Assembly: GCA_965222835.1 (NCBI GenBank)
Contig: CBDCUQ010000004.1
Span: forward strand, 558,001 to 622,000
Origin: CBDCUQ01 sp965222835
Lineage (GTDB): Bacteria; Pseudomonadota; Alphaproteobacteria; Rhizobiales; Hyphomicrobiaceae
Reading direction: 5' to 3'
DNA length: 64,000 nt
The position numbers and the translations under genes were made by a program. A model generated the notes under the pieces. That model saw nothing but the letters and a program-made list of their open reading frames with translations. It was not told where the DNA came from and ran no database searches. Shown here piece by piece: positions 17,143 through 26,160 of this stretch (positions within the stretch are counted from its first letter, which is position 1; each line of letters starts with the position of its first letter).

Positions 17143-17754
17143 TCAGGTCACGCCACCGTGGGACATGGCCACCATGAAAAACAGCATGGGGACAGAAAGA
17201 AGCGTATTTGTCCGCGAGAACAGCATTGCCGTTTTTGCTGACGCCGCTTTCTCATCGGCGCTGGCGTCTATGAGTCCGAGTGCCTTCTGTTGATTTGGCC
17301 AGATGACAAACCACACATTGAACCACATGATGATGCCAAGCCACATGCCAATGCCAATCGGCGTGCTGCTCCCATTATCTGCCAGTCCAAAGGTCAGAGC
17401 ACCCCACAGATAACCGTTCATCCAGGCTACGATCAGGCCCGTCACGATTGTCGCCATTGCAGCCCAGCGAAACCACCATAAGGCAGCCGGCGCAATGACC
17501 TTGCCAATAGCTGGTTTTTGCTCGTCGGGAATGTTGCCCATGTTGGGAATCTGCACAAAGTTAAAGTACCACAGCAACCCTATCCACATGACGCCACTGA
17601 TGACGTGCAACCAGCGAAATAGGAATGCCCACCAGTCGGCACTATCTAGACCGATGCCCGAGCCCAAAAAGAGCCGTACGAGAACGTAGAGAATGAGTGT
17701 TAGTACAAAACCGGCAGCAACAGTATTGCGCAGATTTGTGAGCAGTGCGTCCAT
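17143..17754 (-). CDS. PuuD-like urate hydroxylase membrane-domain protein
   Basis: 203 residues with about five helices. FRWLHVISGVMWIGLLWYFNFVQ, the NMGNIPDEQKP loop, ALWWFRWAAMATIVTGL and IMWFNVWFVIWPNQQKALG match the membrane domain (DUF989) of PuuD-type urate hydroxylases. Full PuuD proteins carry a C-terminal cytochrome c domain; none is present here, so the protein is a stand-alone membrane part whose true role may differ. Such proteins are sometimes mislabelled as NusG antitermination factors. GAAGGAG precedes the ATG. Confidence 0.78.
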   Translation of the reverse strand: MDALLTNLRNTVAAGFVLTLILYVLVRLFLGSGIGLDSADWWAFLFRWLHVISGVMWIGLLWYFNFVQIPNMGNIPDEQKPAIGKVIAPAALWWFRWAAMATIVTGLIVAWMNGYLWGALTFGLADNGSSTPIGIGMWLGIIMWFNVWFVIWPNQQKALGLIDASADEKAASAKTAMLFSRTNTLLSVPMLFFMVAMSHGGVT

Positions 17755-18082
17755 GTCGATCTCCTTCGTCGCAATCGGTTTCCTAGAGCCCCATCAAGCT
17801 CATCAAATGATGTCGCGGAATGTTTGTCTCACTCTGCCAATCCTATGGCAATACTTGCCGGCATTGCTTCACGAAGATTGATGTCGGTGCGTTTGAGTTC
17901 GCCACATCTCACCTGCCAAATGCCAATCCCGTTTTCTGTCCACCTTTTTGCACGCGCTGAGGTAGGGCTCTGCAAGCGTCGGTGGGCTTTCGTGCACATG
18001 AAACATCGGTACGAACCAACTGTGAGCGCTTACCTTTTGAGGTGTCGGGAGGCGTCCAGAGATTCTATGAGGTAAGTACGGT
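17755..18082. other. Intergenic stretch upstream of the PuuD-like gene
   Basis: About 330 bases between the PuuD-like start and the tRNA. I see no gene; it should carry the promoter of the minus-strand 17143 gene and lies downstream of the tRNA. Confidence 0.35.
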
Positions 18083-18172
18083 TGGCGGAGAGAGTGGGAT
18101 TCGAACCCACGGTAGAGTTTCCCCTACACACGCGTTCCAGGCGTGCGCCTTAAACCACTCGGCCATCTCTCC
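18083..18172 (-). tRNA. tRNA-Ser(GGA)
   Basis: On the minus strand the acceptor GGAGAGA pairs with TCTCTCC. The D arm has GGCCGAGTGG. The anticodon stem CACGC/GCGTG holds the loop CTGGAAC (anticodon GGA, reading UCC/UCU). A long variable arm (TAGGGGAAACTCTA) and the T arm GTGGGTTCGAATCCCAC follow, then the encoded CCA. The long variable arm is diagnostic of a class II Ser tRNA. No integrase or repeated 3' end is beside it. Confidence 0.97.
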
Positions 18173-18318
18173 GTACCACCTGGGAAGCGGCGCACTATAG
18201 CCAGATCGCCTGTCTGCGCAACCGCCCCATCGGCTGGCCGTCCGATTGCCGGGATTGTTGTGTCAATGCCTTGCGCACGCCCTTCCTTGGCGCTAGGCGG
18301 GGAGGGCAAAGCTCGTTT

Positions 18319-18774
18319 ATGAGGACCGTGATGAGACTGAATTGGTTGCTTGTGACCATTGCCATTTCCGGCATAGCTGTGATCGGAACCTGGGTTCTGA
18401 TCTCGCCGGCCGCGGCGATTGTTCTTGTGGCTCTTTTCGCGGTGCCTCTTATTCCTCGCGCAGCATTCCGGTTCTTGTCGAGTCTGTTCTTGTTGATCGC
18501 AGTTATCGCGCTTGTTGCCGACCTGACCCCAATGATCTCAGCGGGTGGTGCACTTCAGGCTACGTCGGTGACGGAGCACTGGGAGGGCTTGTCGCCGGCT
18601 TCTCTCAAAGGTGCGAAAGCGGCAATCTCGAAATCGGCTGCTGGTTCGTGGTTGTGGGACAACGTGATTGGTGTTGCGATCGCATGGCCTACGTTTGTGC
18701 TGTTCGGCCTTCTGGCGCTGGTCGCCGGTGTTGCTGGGCGTCGCCGCAAGACCATTGACATCTACGCGAATTGA
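18319..18774 (+). CDS. Hypothetical membrane protein
   Basis: 151 residues with two helices near the N-terminus (LLVTIAISGIAVIGTWVL, AAIVLVALFAVPLIP), a third at about residue 53-70, a periplasmic stretch with many Ser/Ala residues, and a final helix VLFGLLALVAGVAG followed by a basic RRRK end. GGGGAGGG lies upstream of the chosen ATG. No known domain. Confidence 0.6.
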   Translation: MRTVMRLNWLLVTIAISGIAVIGTWVLISPAAAIVLVALFAVPLIPRAAFRFLSSLFLLIAVIALVADLTPMISAGGALQATSVTEHWEGLSPASLKGAKAAISKSAAGSWLWDNVIGVAIAWPTFVLFGLLALVAGVAGRRRKTIDIYAN

Positions 18775-18838
18775 AGTGTGCCGCGGTGCTGCCGCAAACA
18801 GGGTCCGGAGCGTCATGAGGATGATGCTCGTCGTGCGA

Positions 18839-19636
18839 TCAGTTGTTGACAATTGCAGACGCTGTTTGGCCGATCGGCAGGTCGGATGACAGATCTTGGA
18901 CCACACCCAACGCGAGCAGGACCAACAGTCCGCAAATAAGCGCACCCACAAAATTCTTATGACCGCGATTGAGTGAGGCGATCTGCGTGTCGTCGACGAT
19001 GTCAGACTCGTCGGAGCTCTTTACTCCAAAACCCAGAAACTTGCGACGGAACGAGCGCCATACGTTGCCACGGTTAATGAGGGGGAGACGGGCCCGCTCA
19101 GCGATTTGGCGCGCAATTTCCGGATAGGGGAATGTGGGATCGACATTTGCCTCGCTCACGTATCCGATAGGAATCTTGTCGCCGTTTTTGGTGACGATCC
19201 GCGCACCCTGGAGCAAGACCGGTGCGACCGTGCGACCATAGATTTCGCGACGGGTCTCAACGGTCTGGATGTCTTCGTAAGGTATGTCGTACGATTTATA
19301 ACGCATCTTTGGCGTTGGGCCGCGTGCCGCCGGCAAGGTCATGTGGACCTTCTTCTCTCCAAGCTCGATACGGGCTCGCAAGGAGAAGATGAGTTCGTAG
19401 AGGATCAGAATCATCAAAAGCGTGAAGGCCACTGCCATGATTGCGTGACCGATCGCATCGCTGATGAGTCCGTTCTGCAGCCGCATGATCAGCATGGCCG
19501 GCAGGCTGATAAAGAAGGGGAGAAGGATCAGGAAAAGGAACGAGAAGATGGTTTTACGCGCGCCGCTTGCTCTGTAAATTATGTTCTTATGTTTGCCTTC
19601 TGGGCTGGCTTCGGATGTCTGAGTGTCATCGGCCAT
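18839..19636 (-). CDS. Hypothetical membrane protein with PH-like cytoplasmic part
   Basis: 265 residues. After a short polar start come two helices (FSFLFLILLPFFISLPAML and ALMAVAFTLLMILILYELIFSLRARI region), a soluble beta-rich domain with YDIPYEDIQTVETRREIYG and GARIVTKNGDKIPIGY that resembles a bacterial PH-like domain, and a C-terminal helix (VGALICGLLVLLALGVV). The ATG at 19636 was chosen because the longer frame to 19885 overlaps msrA and is poor in composition. Function unknown. Confidence 0.6.
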   Translation of the reverse strand: MADDTQTSEASPEGKHKNIIYRASGARKTIFSFLFLILLPFFISLPAMLIMRLQNGLISDAIGHAIMAVAFTLLMILILYELIFSLRARIELGEKKVHMTLPAARGPTPKMRYKSYDIPYEDIQTVETRREIYGRTVAPVLLQGARIVTKNGDKIPIGYVSEANVDPTFPYPEIARQIAERARLPLINRGNVWRSFRRKFLGFGVKSSDESDIVDDTQIASLNRGHKNFVGALICGLLVLLALGVVQDLSSDLPIGQTASAIVNN

Positions 19637-19814
19637 CGCGCGTCTCCTCTCTACATGCTCGCCAACCGGCACCAGGCATGTTCCGGCTGCCCCCGTTCCC
19701 GAAAACGTGAAGGTCGCGTTCGACACGCGGGGCAGGTTTCTGCGTACTATAACAGGGTGGGGCCATGTCCCGTCCAGCCATTCGGCTTCCCATAAACCCA
19801 ACTGTGGTGACATC

Positions 19815-20477
19815 ATGCTTTTTCGCAACAAGACGCTGGGAATCCCGGTACGGGAAGCGGCGCTTCCGGGCCGAAATGTGCCCATTTTGGGCCCATCCGA
19901 GCACTTCCTGTTCGGCCGGCCGTTGCAGGGCCCTTATCCGGCAAACACCGAGACGGCGATATTCGGGATGGGGTGCTTCTGGGGTGCTGAACGAAAGTTC
20001 TGGGAGCTTGGCAACGGCATTTGGCTGACCGCCGTCGGCTATGCAGGCGGTCACACGCCAAACCCGACTTATGAGGAGGTTTGTTCTGGCCGCACCGGGC
20101 ACAATGAGGTTGTGCTGGTGGTCTTCGAGCCGGAGACGGTGAGCTATGCGACGCTTCTTAAGACCTTCTGGGAGAGCCACGATCCGACCCAGGGCATGCG
20201 TCAGGGGAATGACGTCGGCACGCAGTATCGGTCGGGCCTCTATTGGACGACGGATGCGCAACGACTGTTGGCGGAGGCCTCAAAGAAAGATTACGAGACG
20301 CGTCTCAAGGCGGCCGGCTATGGTGCGGTGACTACTGAGATCCGCGAGGCTCCCGCGTTCTATTTTGCTGAAGACTACCACCAGCAATATCTGGCGAAGG
20401 TTCCGAACGGTTATTGCGGGCTTGGTGGCACAGGTGTTTCTTGCGCTTCCTCAACGGGCGTTCGCGCTGGCTCGTAA
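19815..20477 (+). CDS. msrA: Peptide methionine sulfoxide reductase MsrA
   Basis: 220 residues. GMGCFWGAERKFWEL carries the catalytic Cys; VGYAGGHTPNPTYEEVCSGRTGHNEVV, FWESHDPTQGMRQGNDVGTQYRS and EDYHQQYLAKVPNGYCGLGGTG complete the family, with resolving Cys residues at the C-terminus. It repairs Met-S-sulfoxide using thioredoxin. The N-terminal extension of about 50 residues belongs to the long MsrA form. A strong terminator follows. Confidence 0.96.
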   Translation: MLFRNKTLGIPVREAALPGRNVPILGPSEHFLFGRPLQGPYPANTETAIFGMGCFWGAERKFWELGNGIWLTAVGYAGGHTPNPTYEEVCSGRTGHNEVVLVVFEPETVSYATLLKTFWESHDPTQGMRQGNDVGTQYRSGLYWTTDAQRLLAEASKKDYETRLKAAGYGAVTTEIREAPAFYFAEDYHQQYLAKVPNGYCGLGGTGVSCASSTGVRAGS

Positions 20478-20496
20478 GCGTACGTCCTGCAGGATC

Positions 20497-20524
20497 AAAA
20501 AAGGGGCCCCGAGGGGCCCCTTTT
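20497..20524. terminator. Bidirectional rho-independent terminator
   Basis: AAAAGGGGCCCC-GA-GGGGCCCCTTTT: an 8-bp pure GC stem flanked by A and T runs, located between msrA (plus) and the acetyltransferase (minus), which converge here. It can terminate both. Confidence 0.88.
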
Positions 20525-20579
20525 CCGTTCCCAGCAAGGATGTTGATGTTGTCTCATGATGCTGGGCTCATGAGGCGGA

Positions 20580-21440
20580 CTAATTGCTCTCGATTGTGTA
20601 GTTGACCCAAATATTGGGCTCCTCGTAGCGGCCTAAGCGCCGTTCGACGTCAATGTCGATGGGAACCAGTGCGCCTTTGACCTCGTAGGACCCCGTCTTT
20701 TCGAACTTTTGATCGGACCAGGTCTCCCAGAAACCGATATGTTCTTCGATCACCATTGAGCGGTCGCAGGGTCCGATCAGCTTTGCACCGCAACTAAAGT
20801 GGGTTCTTAACCAAGGATCGTATGGGCGCCCGAAGGCATCGGTCCAGTTTATGTATTCGCGAATGGGTATGCGGGGGTGCCGTGCCTTGGCGGACGGGCG
20901 AATGGCTACGACCGCCCGGGGTATTCCGCGGGCCGCGGCCATATCCAGGGAGGCGCGGATCATGAGGCTCGCATATCCCATGGAGCGGTAAGCCGGCAGC
21001 ACGGACACGGCGAGCAATCCAAGTGTGTTTAAGTTGCCTCGTCTCGTTCCTTCTGCGGCCCGCTCTACGATCCAGTCCCATCCCTCCGGCGGTAATTCCT
21101 CGTCGTCTGCGACATGTATGGGAACACAATTGGCCGAGACCATTGGGTAGCCGACATCAACGTCTATGAGACACAGCTGATAGTCGGCGTAGGTTTCGAG
21201 TATTCCGAAGTAATGTTCGTAATGAGCCTGCGTGTAGTTGAGGAAGCTCAGTGAATTCCAGGTTGCGTGCTCGATGACGCCTGCAGCCTTGCTTATTTCG
21301 GGGCTGTCGGCCCGGGTCCTGATGACGAGATTTGGGAGCTTTGCTTCAGAGGCCGACCGCGTTGCCTGGCTCGCGGGCAATCTTGGAACAATCTGTAAGG
21401 AGGAGCGCGAAGCTGGGGCAAGCGGAATGACGTCGTGCAT
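20580..21440 (-). CDS. GNAT-family N-acetyltransferase
   Basis: 286 residues. The acetyl-CoA-binding motif A is visible as LAVSVLPAYRSMGYASLMIRAS (V-x-x-x-x-R-x-x-G-x-A), preceded by the strand pattern LGLLAVSVLPAY. The N-terminal 40 residues are Ser/Ala-rich and probably flexible. The C-terminal 80 residues (GPCDRSMVIEEHIGFWETW and the last strand) are additional to a minimal GNAT. Substrate unknown. Confidence 0.75.
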   Translation of the reverse strand: MHDVIPLAPASRSSLQIVPRLPASQATRSASEAKLPNLVIRTRADSPEISKAAGVIEHATWNSLSFLNYTQAHYEHYFGILETYADYQLCLIDVDVGYPMVSANCVPIHVADDEELPPEGWDWIVERAAEGTRRGNLNTLGLLAVSVLPAYRSMGYASLMIRASLDMAAARGIPRAVVAIRPSAKARHPRIPIREYINWTDAFGRPYDPWLRTHFSCGAKLIGPCDRSMVIEEHIGFWETWSDQKFEKTGSYEVKGALVPIDIDVERRLGRYEEPNIWVNYTIESN

Positions 21441-21762
21441 TATTCGAAACTCGCTACAGAATATACGCAGGTCTCGGGTTGCACACCGCCTTCTGGCTGC
21501 TGAATCTGGTCGTGAGGCCCCCGAGCCAAATACATTTTAAGGTTGATATAGGAGTTCTTACGATTTGGCAACCTTAATGCGCGCATCACCCTCATGTTAA
21601 GGTTAAAATTTAAAGTAAATTAGATAACAAACTGTTTTTTCTCTGATCAGTTCAGGATCATTGAGACGTGTGTGCCGTACGGATGTAGAAGCCACCCGCG
21701 GACGGTGAGAAAATTTTCAACCTATGCGTGTATTACGGCGTTGCTGGGTAGGGATTTCAGAC
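21441..21762. other. AT-rich promoter region with TTAAGGTT repeats
   Basis: An AT-rich 320-base gap between divergent genes. TTAAGGTTG at 21537 is repeated inverted as CAACCTTAA at 21569 and again directly as TTAAGGTTA at 21597. The spacing does not fit the TTAA-N7-TTAA CtrA site. It is likely to hold the promoter of the cyclic-di-GMP gene. Confidence 0.45.
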
Positions 21763-24069
21763 ATGCATAGCAACGACGACTCTTCGCATCGTAGGCAATT
21801 TCAGGCCGAGTTCCACAGGCTCGCCACCATGACCGCCGTGAGCCTGGTGGTGTTCGGCCTGTCGCTACTTGCGATCATTATCTACGCCGGGTCTTCTTCC
21901 AACGCGAGCGCCGTTGAGCGCGAGCGGAAACTTCTTCAGAATTCGCTCGAACGGAGCATCGGGCGCATGCTGAGCGAGCAAAAGAGTGTCGCTTGGTGGG
22001 ATGATTCCGTCACTAAGATTACTGACGAGCGCGTCGATATCGAATTCACGAATGCTAACTTCGGCGTGTTTCTGACCGAAACATACGGGCACGACGAAGT
22101 CTACATTCTGAATGCTAAGAAGCGGCCGCTTTATGCGTTTGCTGGCGCCGAAATGGTTGAGCCGTCTTTTTTTGAGAGCCGCCGGGAAGAAGTAGAGGCG
22201 GTTGTCGACGAAGTGCAGAAGAAGGGCTCGTCCAAGCTAAAAGCACGTCTCGATACATTCGGCACGGATCAGAATACGTACAGTATCTGGGCCGGAACCG
22301 TAGAGTTGGCGCGATGGAGCGGCCATATTGTTATGGTCAACGAAAAGATGTCGCTCGTGACAGCTATCACCATCTTGCCAAACACGGATATGCACCTGCT
22401 CACGGAAAATCCGAACATTCTGGTCAGCGTTCGGCACATTAACGAGGATTTCGTCTCGACCATCGCGAAAACGCTCTTGATGAACGACCTTTCCATCCAT
22501 GCCGAGCCAGGTTCGTCTATTCATTCGGCATCCGAGGCGTTGCAAGGAGATGACGGTACAAGTGCGGGTTACTTTGTCTGGACGCCGCAACGACCCGGAG
22601 GCGTGCTTCTCGGCGTCATTCTCCCCCTTGTTGCGACCGGTCTTCTGGGTGTGGGGGGGCTTGCCAGCGGCATCCTTGGCCGGCTCCACAAGACATCATC
22701 AACGCTCGCGCGCAGCCAGGCACAGGCGCTGTACGCAGCGCGCCATGACTCGCTCTCCGGGCTTCCAAATAGGGTCCACTTTGTCGAAAAACTGCGCGAG
22801 ACGCTCGAAGTTGTTGACGTAACATCACGAGACAATAAGGCCATTGTTGCTTTCATCGACCTCGATAACTTCAAAGATGTCAACGATACGCTTGGACACC
22901 ATGCCGGCGACAGTTTGATCAGAGCTGTGGCGGCGCGTCTACAAAGCCATCTGCGCGCCAGCGATTTCCTGGCCCGGTATGGTGGGGATGAATTTGCCGT
23001 GCTTTGGACAGCGGGCAAGCATCAATCGGGCGCGGCGTTGGGGGAACGTGTGGCAAAGGCGTTTGAGGCGCCTTTAGAGTTTGCAGGTCAGGTCTACAAT
23101 GTTTCAGCTTCTGTCGGCATTGCCGTTGCGCCGGAGCATGGCTCGACGGAGAGTGAACTCTTGCGGCATGCGGATATTGCACTCTACGAAGCCAAGAAGC
23201 GTGGAAGAAAGCGGGCTATTCTCTTTTCATGGGAAATGGAGCACGAAGTCTTCGAGCGCCGTGAGATGGAACTCGATTTACAGCGCGCCATCGTGCAAAA
23301 CGAATTTCATCTCGTTTACCAGCCAATTATAGCGGCCTCCTCGGGCAGTGTTTCGGGGGTCGAGGCTTTGCTTCGATGGGCGCATCCGGAAAAGGGTGAA
23401 ATTTCCCCCGGGGCATTTATTCCTGTGGCTGAGCGGTCCGGTTTGATGCCGCAGCTGGGTGAGTGGGTACTCGCCCGGGTCATGCAGGATTCGGCAAGAT
23501 GGCCGGACTTGGAGGTTTCGGTAAACCTCTCACCCGTCCAGTTCAAGCAAGTTGATTTCTTGGACAAACTGCGGGGTCTTGTCGCGGCACATGGTGTAGA
23601 TCCGCGGCGTTTCGTTCTCGAGATCACAGAGGGCGTACTGCTTGAATCTTCTGAACGGACGACCAATGCACTCAGTGTGATCTACGACATGGGTTTCAGG
23701 ACCGCGCTCGACGATTTTGGTACCGGATATTCAAGCCTGGCGTATCTCACCAACTTCCGCTTCGATAAGATCAAGATCGATCGATCATTTGTGAGCGGGA
23801 TGTCGAAATCGATAGGGTATCAGAAGATCGTCCGCGCAGTGGTGGCGCTGGGAAGGGGTCTCGGGATGGATCTCGTCGCCGAAGGCGTTGAAACGGAATC
23901 CGAAGCACGAAAGATGACAGCGCTCGGCTGCAGTGAGCTGCAGGGTTATTATTTTGCAAAGCCGCTCAGTGTCGAAGATTTGGACTGTTATCTGGAGAGC
24001 CATAAATTGGCTCGCGTCGATACGTGGAGGGGCGATCAAGAGCGTAAGGCTGTCGAGACAGGTCTCTAG
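21763..24069 (+). CDS. CHASE4-GGDEF-EAL membrane protein, cyclic-di-GMP turnover
   Basis: 768 residues. N-terminal membrane helix (VVFGLSLLAIIIYAG), a periplasmic CHASE4-type sensor (SVAWWDDSV, then NFGVFLTETYGHDEVYIL), a second helix GVILPLVATGLLGVGGLASGI, then GGDEF and EAL domains. RYGGDEF is intact at about 406-411 and the inhibitory RxxD (RASD) lies five residues before it. The EAL domain has EALLRW, ALDDFGTGYSSL, KIDRSFV and AEGVET, so both cyclase and phosphodiesterase activities are possible. ATG 21763 follows TAGGG; an earlier ATG at 21724 exists. Confidence 0.93.
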   Translation: MHSNDDSSHRRQFQAEFHRLATMTAVSLVVFGLSLLAIIIYAGSSSNASAVERERKLLQNSLERSIGRMLSEQKSVAWWDDSVTKITDERVDIEFTNANFGVFLTETYGHDEVYILNAKKRPLYAFAGAEMVEPSFFESRREEVEAVVDEVQKKGSSKLKARLDTFGTDQNTYSIWAGTVELARWSGHIVMVNEKMSLVTAITILPNTDMHLLTENPNILVSVRHINEDFVSTIAKTLLMNDLSIHAEPGSSIHSASEALQGDDGTSAGYFVWTPQRPGGVLLGVILPLVATGLLGVGGLASGILGRLHKTSSTLARSQAQALYAARHDSLSGLPNRVHFVEKLRETLEVVDVTSRDNKAIVAFIDLDNFKDVNDTLGHHAGDSLIRAVAARLQSHLRASDFLARYGGDEFAVLWTAGKHQSGAALGERVAKAFEAPLEFAGQVYNVSASVGIAVAPEHGSTESELLRHADIALYEAKKRGRKRAILFSWEMEHEVFERREMELDLQRAIVQNEFHLVYQPIIAASSGSVSGVEALLRWAHPEKGEISPGAFIPVAERSGLMPQLGEWVLARVMQDSARWPDLEVSVNLSPVQFKQVDFLDKLRGLVAAHGVDPRRFVLEITEGVLLESSERTTNALSVIYDMGFRTALDDFGTGYSSLAYLTNFRFDKIKIDRSFVSGMSKSIGYQKIVRAVVALGRGLGMDLVAEGVETESEARKMTALGCSELQGYYFAKPLSVEDLDCYLESHKLARVDTWRGDQERKAVETGL

Positions 24070-24144
24070 TCTGTCGCTGTCTGTCTTTGCTTTCCTCTCG
24101 TGTTGTGAGACTGTAGTGAAGGGAGCACAACGGCGCAGGACGCA

Positions 24145-24927
24145 ATGTCAGACTCCACACGTAGCGGTAAGGATGAAGCCGGCGCCAAAACGCGCAACGC
24201 CGACTATCAATGGGCGCTGTTCGACTCGGAAGCCTATTTTCAGCACTACTATGGCGAACCGCATCCCGATGATGAGCTTGTTATCAAGTGCGCCGTTGAC
24301 GCGTTAAAGACGGCGCCGCCTCCGTCTGGCAAACTTGACATCATTGATGTCGGCACTGGTCCGAATCTCATACCCTTCTTTTGCGCGCTTCCACGTGCGC
24401 GCAGTCTAACGGCGTGGGAGTTCGCGGAAAGCAACGTCCGCTGGCTTAAGGAGGACATTGCGCGCGAAGATTTGCGCCCGCAATGGCAGCATTTCTGGCG
24501 TGTGACGCGGGAGGCCTATGGAAGCCCATGGCAACTTCCCGACAGTCCCATGGCCGACCTCAGGGCCAAGGCCGTGGTCAAGCAGGGTTCCGTGTTTGAT
24601 CTGCCCTTGCAGCAATGGGACGCCGCCACCATGTTCTTCTGCGCTGAATCAATCACCGGAGAAATGAGCGAGTTCGAGGCGGCCTGTGAATCCTTTGCAC
24701 GCTGCGTGCGATCCGGCGGAATGCTGTGTGCCGCCTTTCTGGTGCACTCGGGGGGCTATGAGGTGAGCGGCCGTCCATTCCCCGTTTTGCATCTGACCCC
24801 CGAAGCGATCGAGACTGTGTTCTCGCGCTATGCGACCAACATTAAGGCCGAGCTCATTGGCATCGTGGAACGCGAGATCCGGAGCGGCTATTCCGGCTTT
24901 ATCTTTCTCACAGGGCTGGCGCGCTAA
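24145..24927 (+). CDS. SAM-dependent methyltransferase, NNMT/PNMT/TEMT-like
   Basis: 260 residues. The SAM motif is DIIDVGTGPNLIPFF, the second acidic region TAWEFAESNVRWL, and a post-motif is GSVFDLPL...WDAATMFFCAESITGEMSEFE. The N-terminal AYFQHYYGEPHPDDE helix and the final GYSGFIFLTGLAR resemble NNMT/PNMT/TEMT-type methyltransferases (SCO2525-like). Substrate unknown, probably an amine or other small molecule. Isolated, 75 nt behind the GGDEF-EAL gene. Confidence 0.8.
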   Translation: MSDSTRSGKDEAGAKTRNADYQWALFDSEAYFQHYYGEPHPDDELVIKCAVDALKTAPPPSGKLDIIDVGTGPNLIPFFCALPRARSLTAWEFAESNVRWLKEDIAREDLRPQWQHFWRVTREAYGSPWQLPDSPMADLRAKAVVKQGSVFDLPLQQWDAATMFFCAESITGEMSEFEAACESFARCVRSGGMLCAAFLVHSGGYEVSGRPFPVLHLTPEAIETVFSRYATNIKAELIGIVEREIRSGYSGFIFLTGLAR

Positions 24928-24968
24928 CCGGATTGGGGTTGTGCGGGTGAGGCGCCGCAAGGAACCTA

Positions 24969-26084
24969 TTACTGAGGCGTTGCTGTTTTGACGGCTTTGC
25001 TTTTGTCTTTTGCCGGCGTTTCCGCTGTCTGTGTGTCTGGTTTGGCGTCGTCGGCCGCCAGGACGGTTTTGCACGCGCCAGGAAGCTGTTCGATCCAAAT
25101 CTCGCGTTTGCGCACCGGTTTGGCTGGGGTCTTGCGCTTGGGCGCTGGTTTGGATGGCCTTGAGACAAGCTTGAGCCAATGTTCGAGTTCTTTGCCACAA
25201 CCGTGGTCACCTGACGGTGGTGTTTGCTTCTTACATCCGGGGGAATCTTTCGGGCAGCGCATGCGCACATGGAAATGATAATTGTGCAGCCAAATGGGGC
25301 GTACCTTTCCAAGCCAAGCGCGGTCGTCACCAGACAACTCGCAAAACTTTTTCTTGATGGCGGGGTGCACAAAGATGCGTTCGACTTCCCGGTAGGATGC
25401 CGCACGTCTGACGACGCGCATAAAGCCGTCGTTCCAGTTGGCTTTGATCACTTCCGTTCCGTTGGCCTTGGTCAATAGAAGCGGCTCGAATTTGTCGCGA
25501 TCGGGAATCGGGATTGTGAACTTGGGCATCGGTTTGAACCAGATGTCGGCATCGAGACCGACCTGATGGCTCTTATGACCGGAGAGCATGGGCCCGCCGC
25601 GCGGCTGGGCAAGGTCGCCGACAAGCAGTCCGGGCCAGTTGTCCTTGGCCTGAGATTCCGTGGCGAGGCGTTCGACGAGGGCAACGAGCTTGGGATGACC
25701 CCAGTTGCGGTTGCGGGAGAGGCGCATGGCCTGCCACGCGGGTCCTGTGGGGGCAAGTCGCTTGCCGCCTGCGAGGCAGCCTTTCGCATAGCCGCCATGC
25801 ACGCGCGGTTTGAGTGCTGCTGCCAGCTTCTTACCGCCGAAGAGCTTCCTCGCAGGTATGCGCTCTTTCTTCTTGGTCTCTGCCTTCTTCTTGGATGCGT
25901 CTTGTCTTGCTGCTGCTTTGGCGGCTTCAGCTTTGGGTTTTTGGACGGGGAGGGGCGGCCATTCGACTGCACCGCTCGGCAGCCAAGGCAGAATTTCTTT
26001 AGGCTGTTCTGGCGATTGCGCCAGACCCGCGGCGCACGGGACAGCGATCAGAAGTGCGAGCACACTTGTTCGCGCGTGTGGCAT
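24969..26084 (-). CDS. mepA: Penicillin-insensitive murein endopeptidase MepA
   Basis: 371 residues with a signal peptide (SVLALLIAVPCAAGLA). LAS-type metallopeptidase: GHKSHQVGLDADIWF gives His and Asp zinc ligands and NYHFHVRMRCP gives the second HxH. It cuts D-Ala-mDAP cross-links in peptidoglycan in the periplasm. A Lys/Ala-rich stretch (50-75) and a long basic Lys/Pro-rich tail (300-371) flank the family core and are unusual. Confidence 0.92.
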   Translation of the reverse strand: MPHARTSVLALLIAVPCAAGLAQSPEQPKEILPWLPSGAVEWPPLPVQKPKAEAAKAAARQDASKKKAETKKKERIPARKLFGGKKLAAALKPRVHGGYAKGCLAGGKRLAPTGPAWQAMRLSRNRNWGHPKLVALVERLATESQAKDNWPGLLVGDLAQPRGGPMLSGHKSHQVGLDADIWFKPMPKFTIPIPDRDKFEPLLLTKANGTEVIKANWNDGFMRVVRRAASYREVERIFVHPAIKKKFCELSGDDRAWLGKVRPIWLHNYHFHVRMRCPKDSPGCKKQTPPSGDHGCGKELEHWLKLVSRPSKPAPKRKTPAKPVRKREIWIEQLPGACKTVLAADDAKPDTQTAETPAKDKSKAVKTATPQ

Positions 26085-26160
26085 GCGAATCCCGCTCGTG
26101 ATCTCAAATCACAACGACATGTACACCTTAATGCGCCCGAGGGCAAAATTACGGCTGCTC

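Noticed and set aside
18083..18172. tRNA-Ser as an integration site for an island
   Set aside because: No integrase gene and no repeated tRNA 3' end found nearby.
21537..21613. CtrA-type TTAA-N7-TTAA site before the GGDEF-EAL gene
   Set aside because: TTAA spacings are not 7 nt, so only the repeats are reported.
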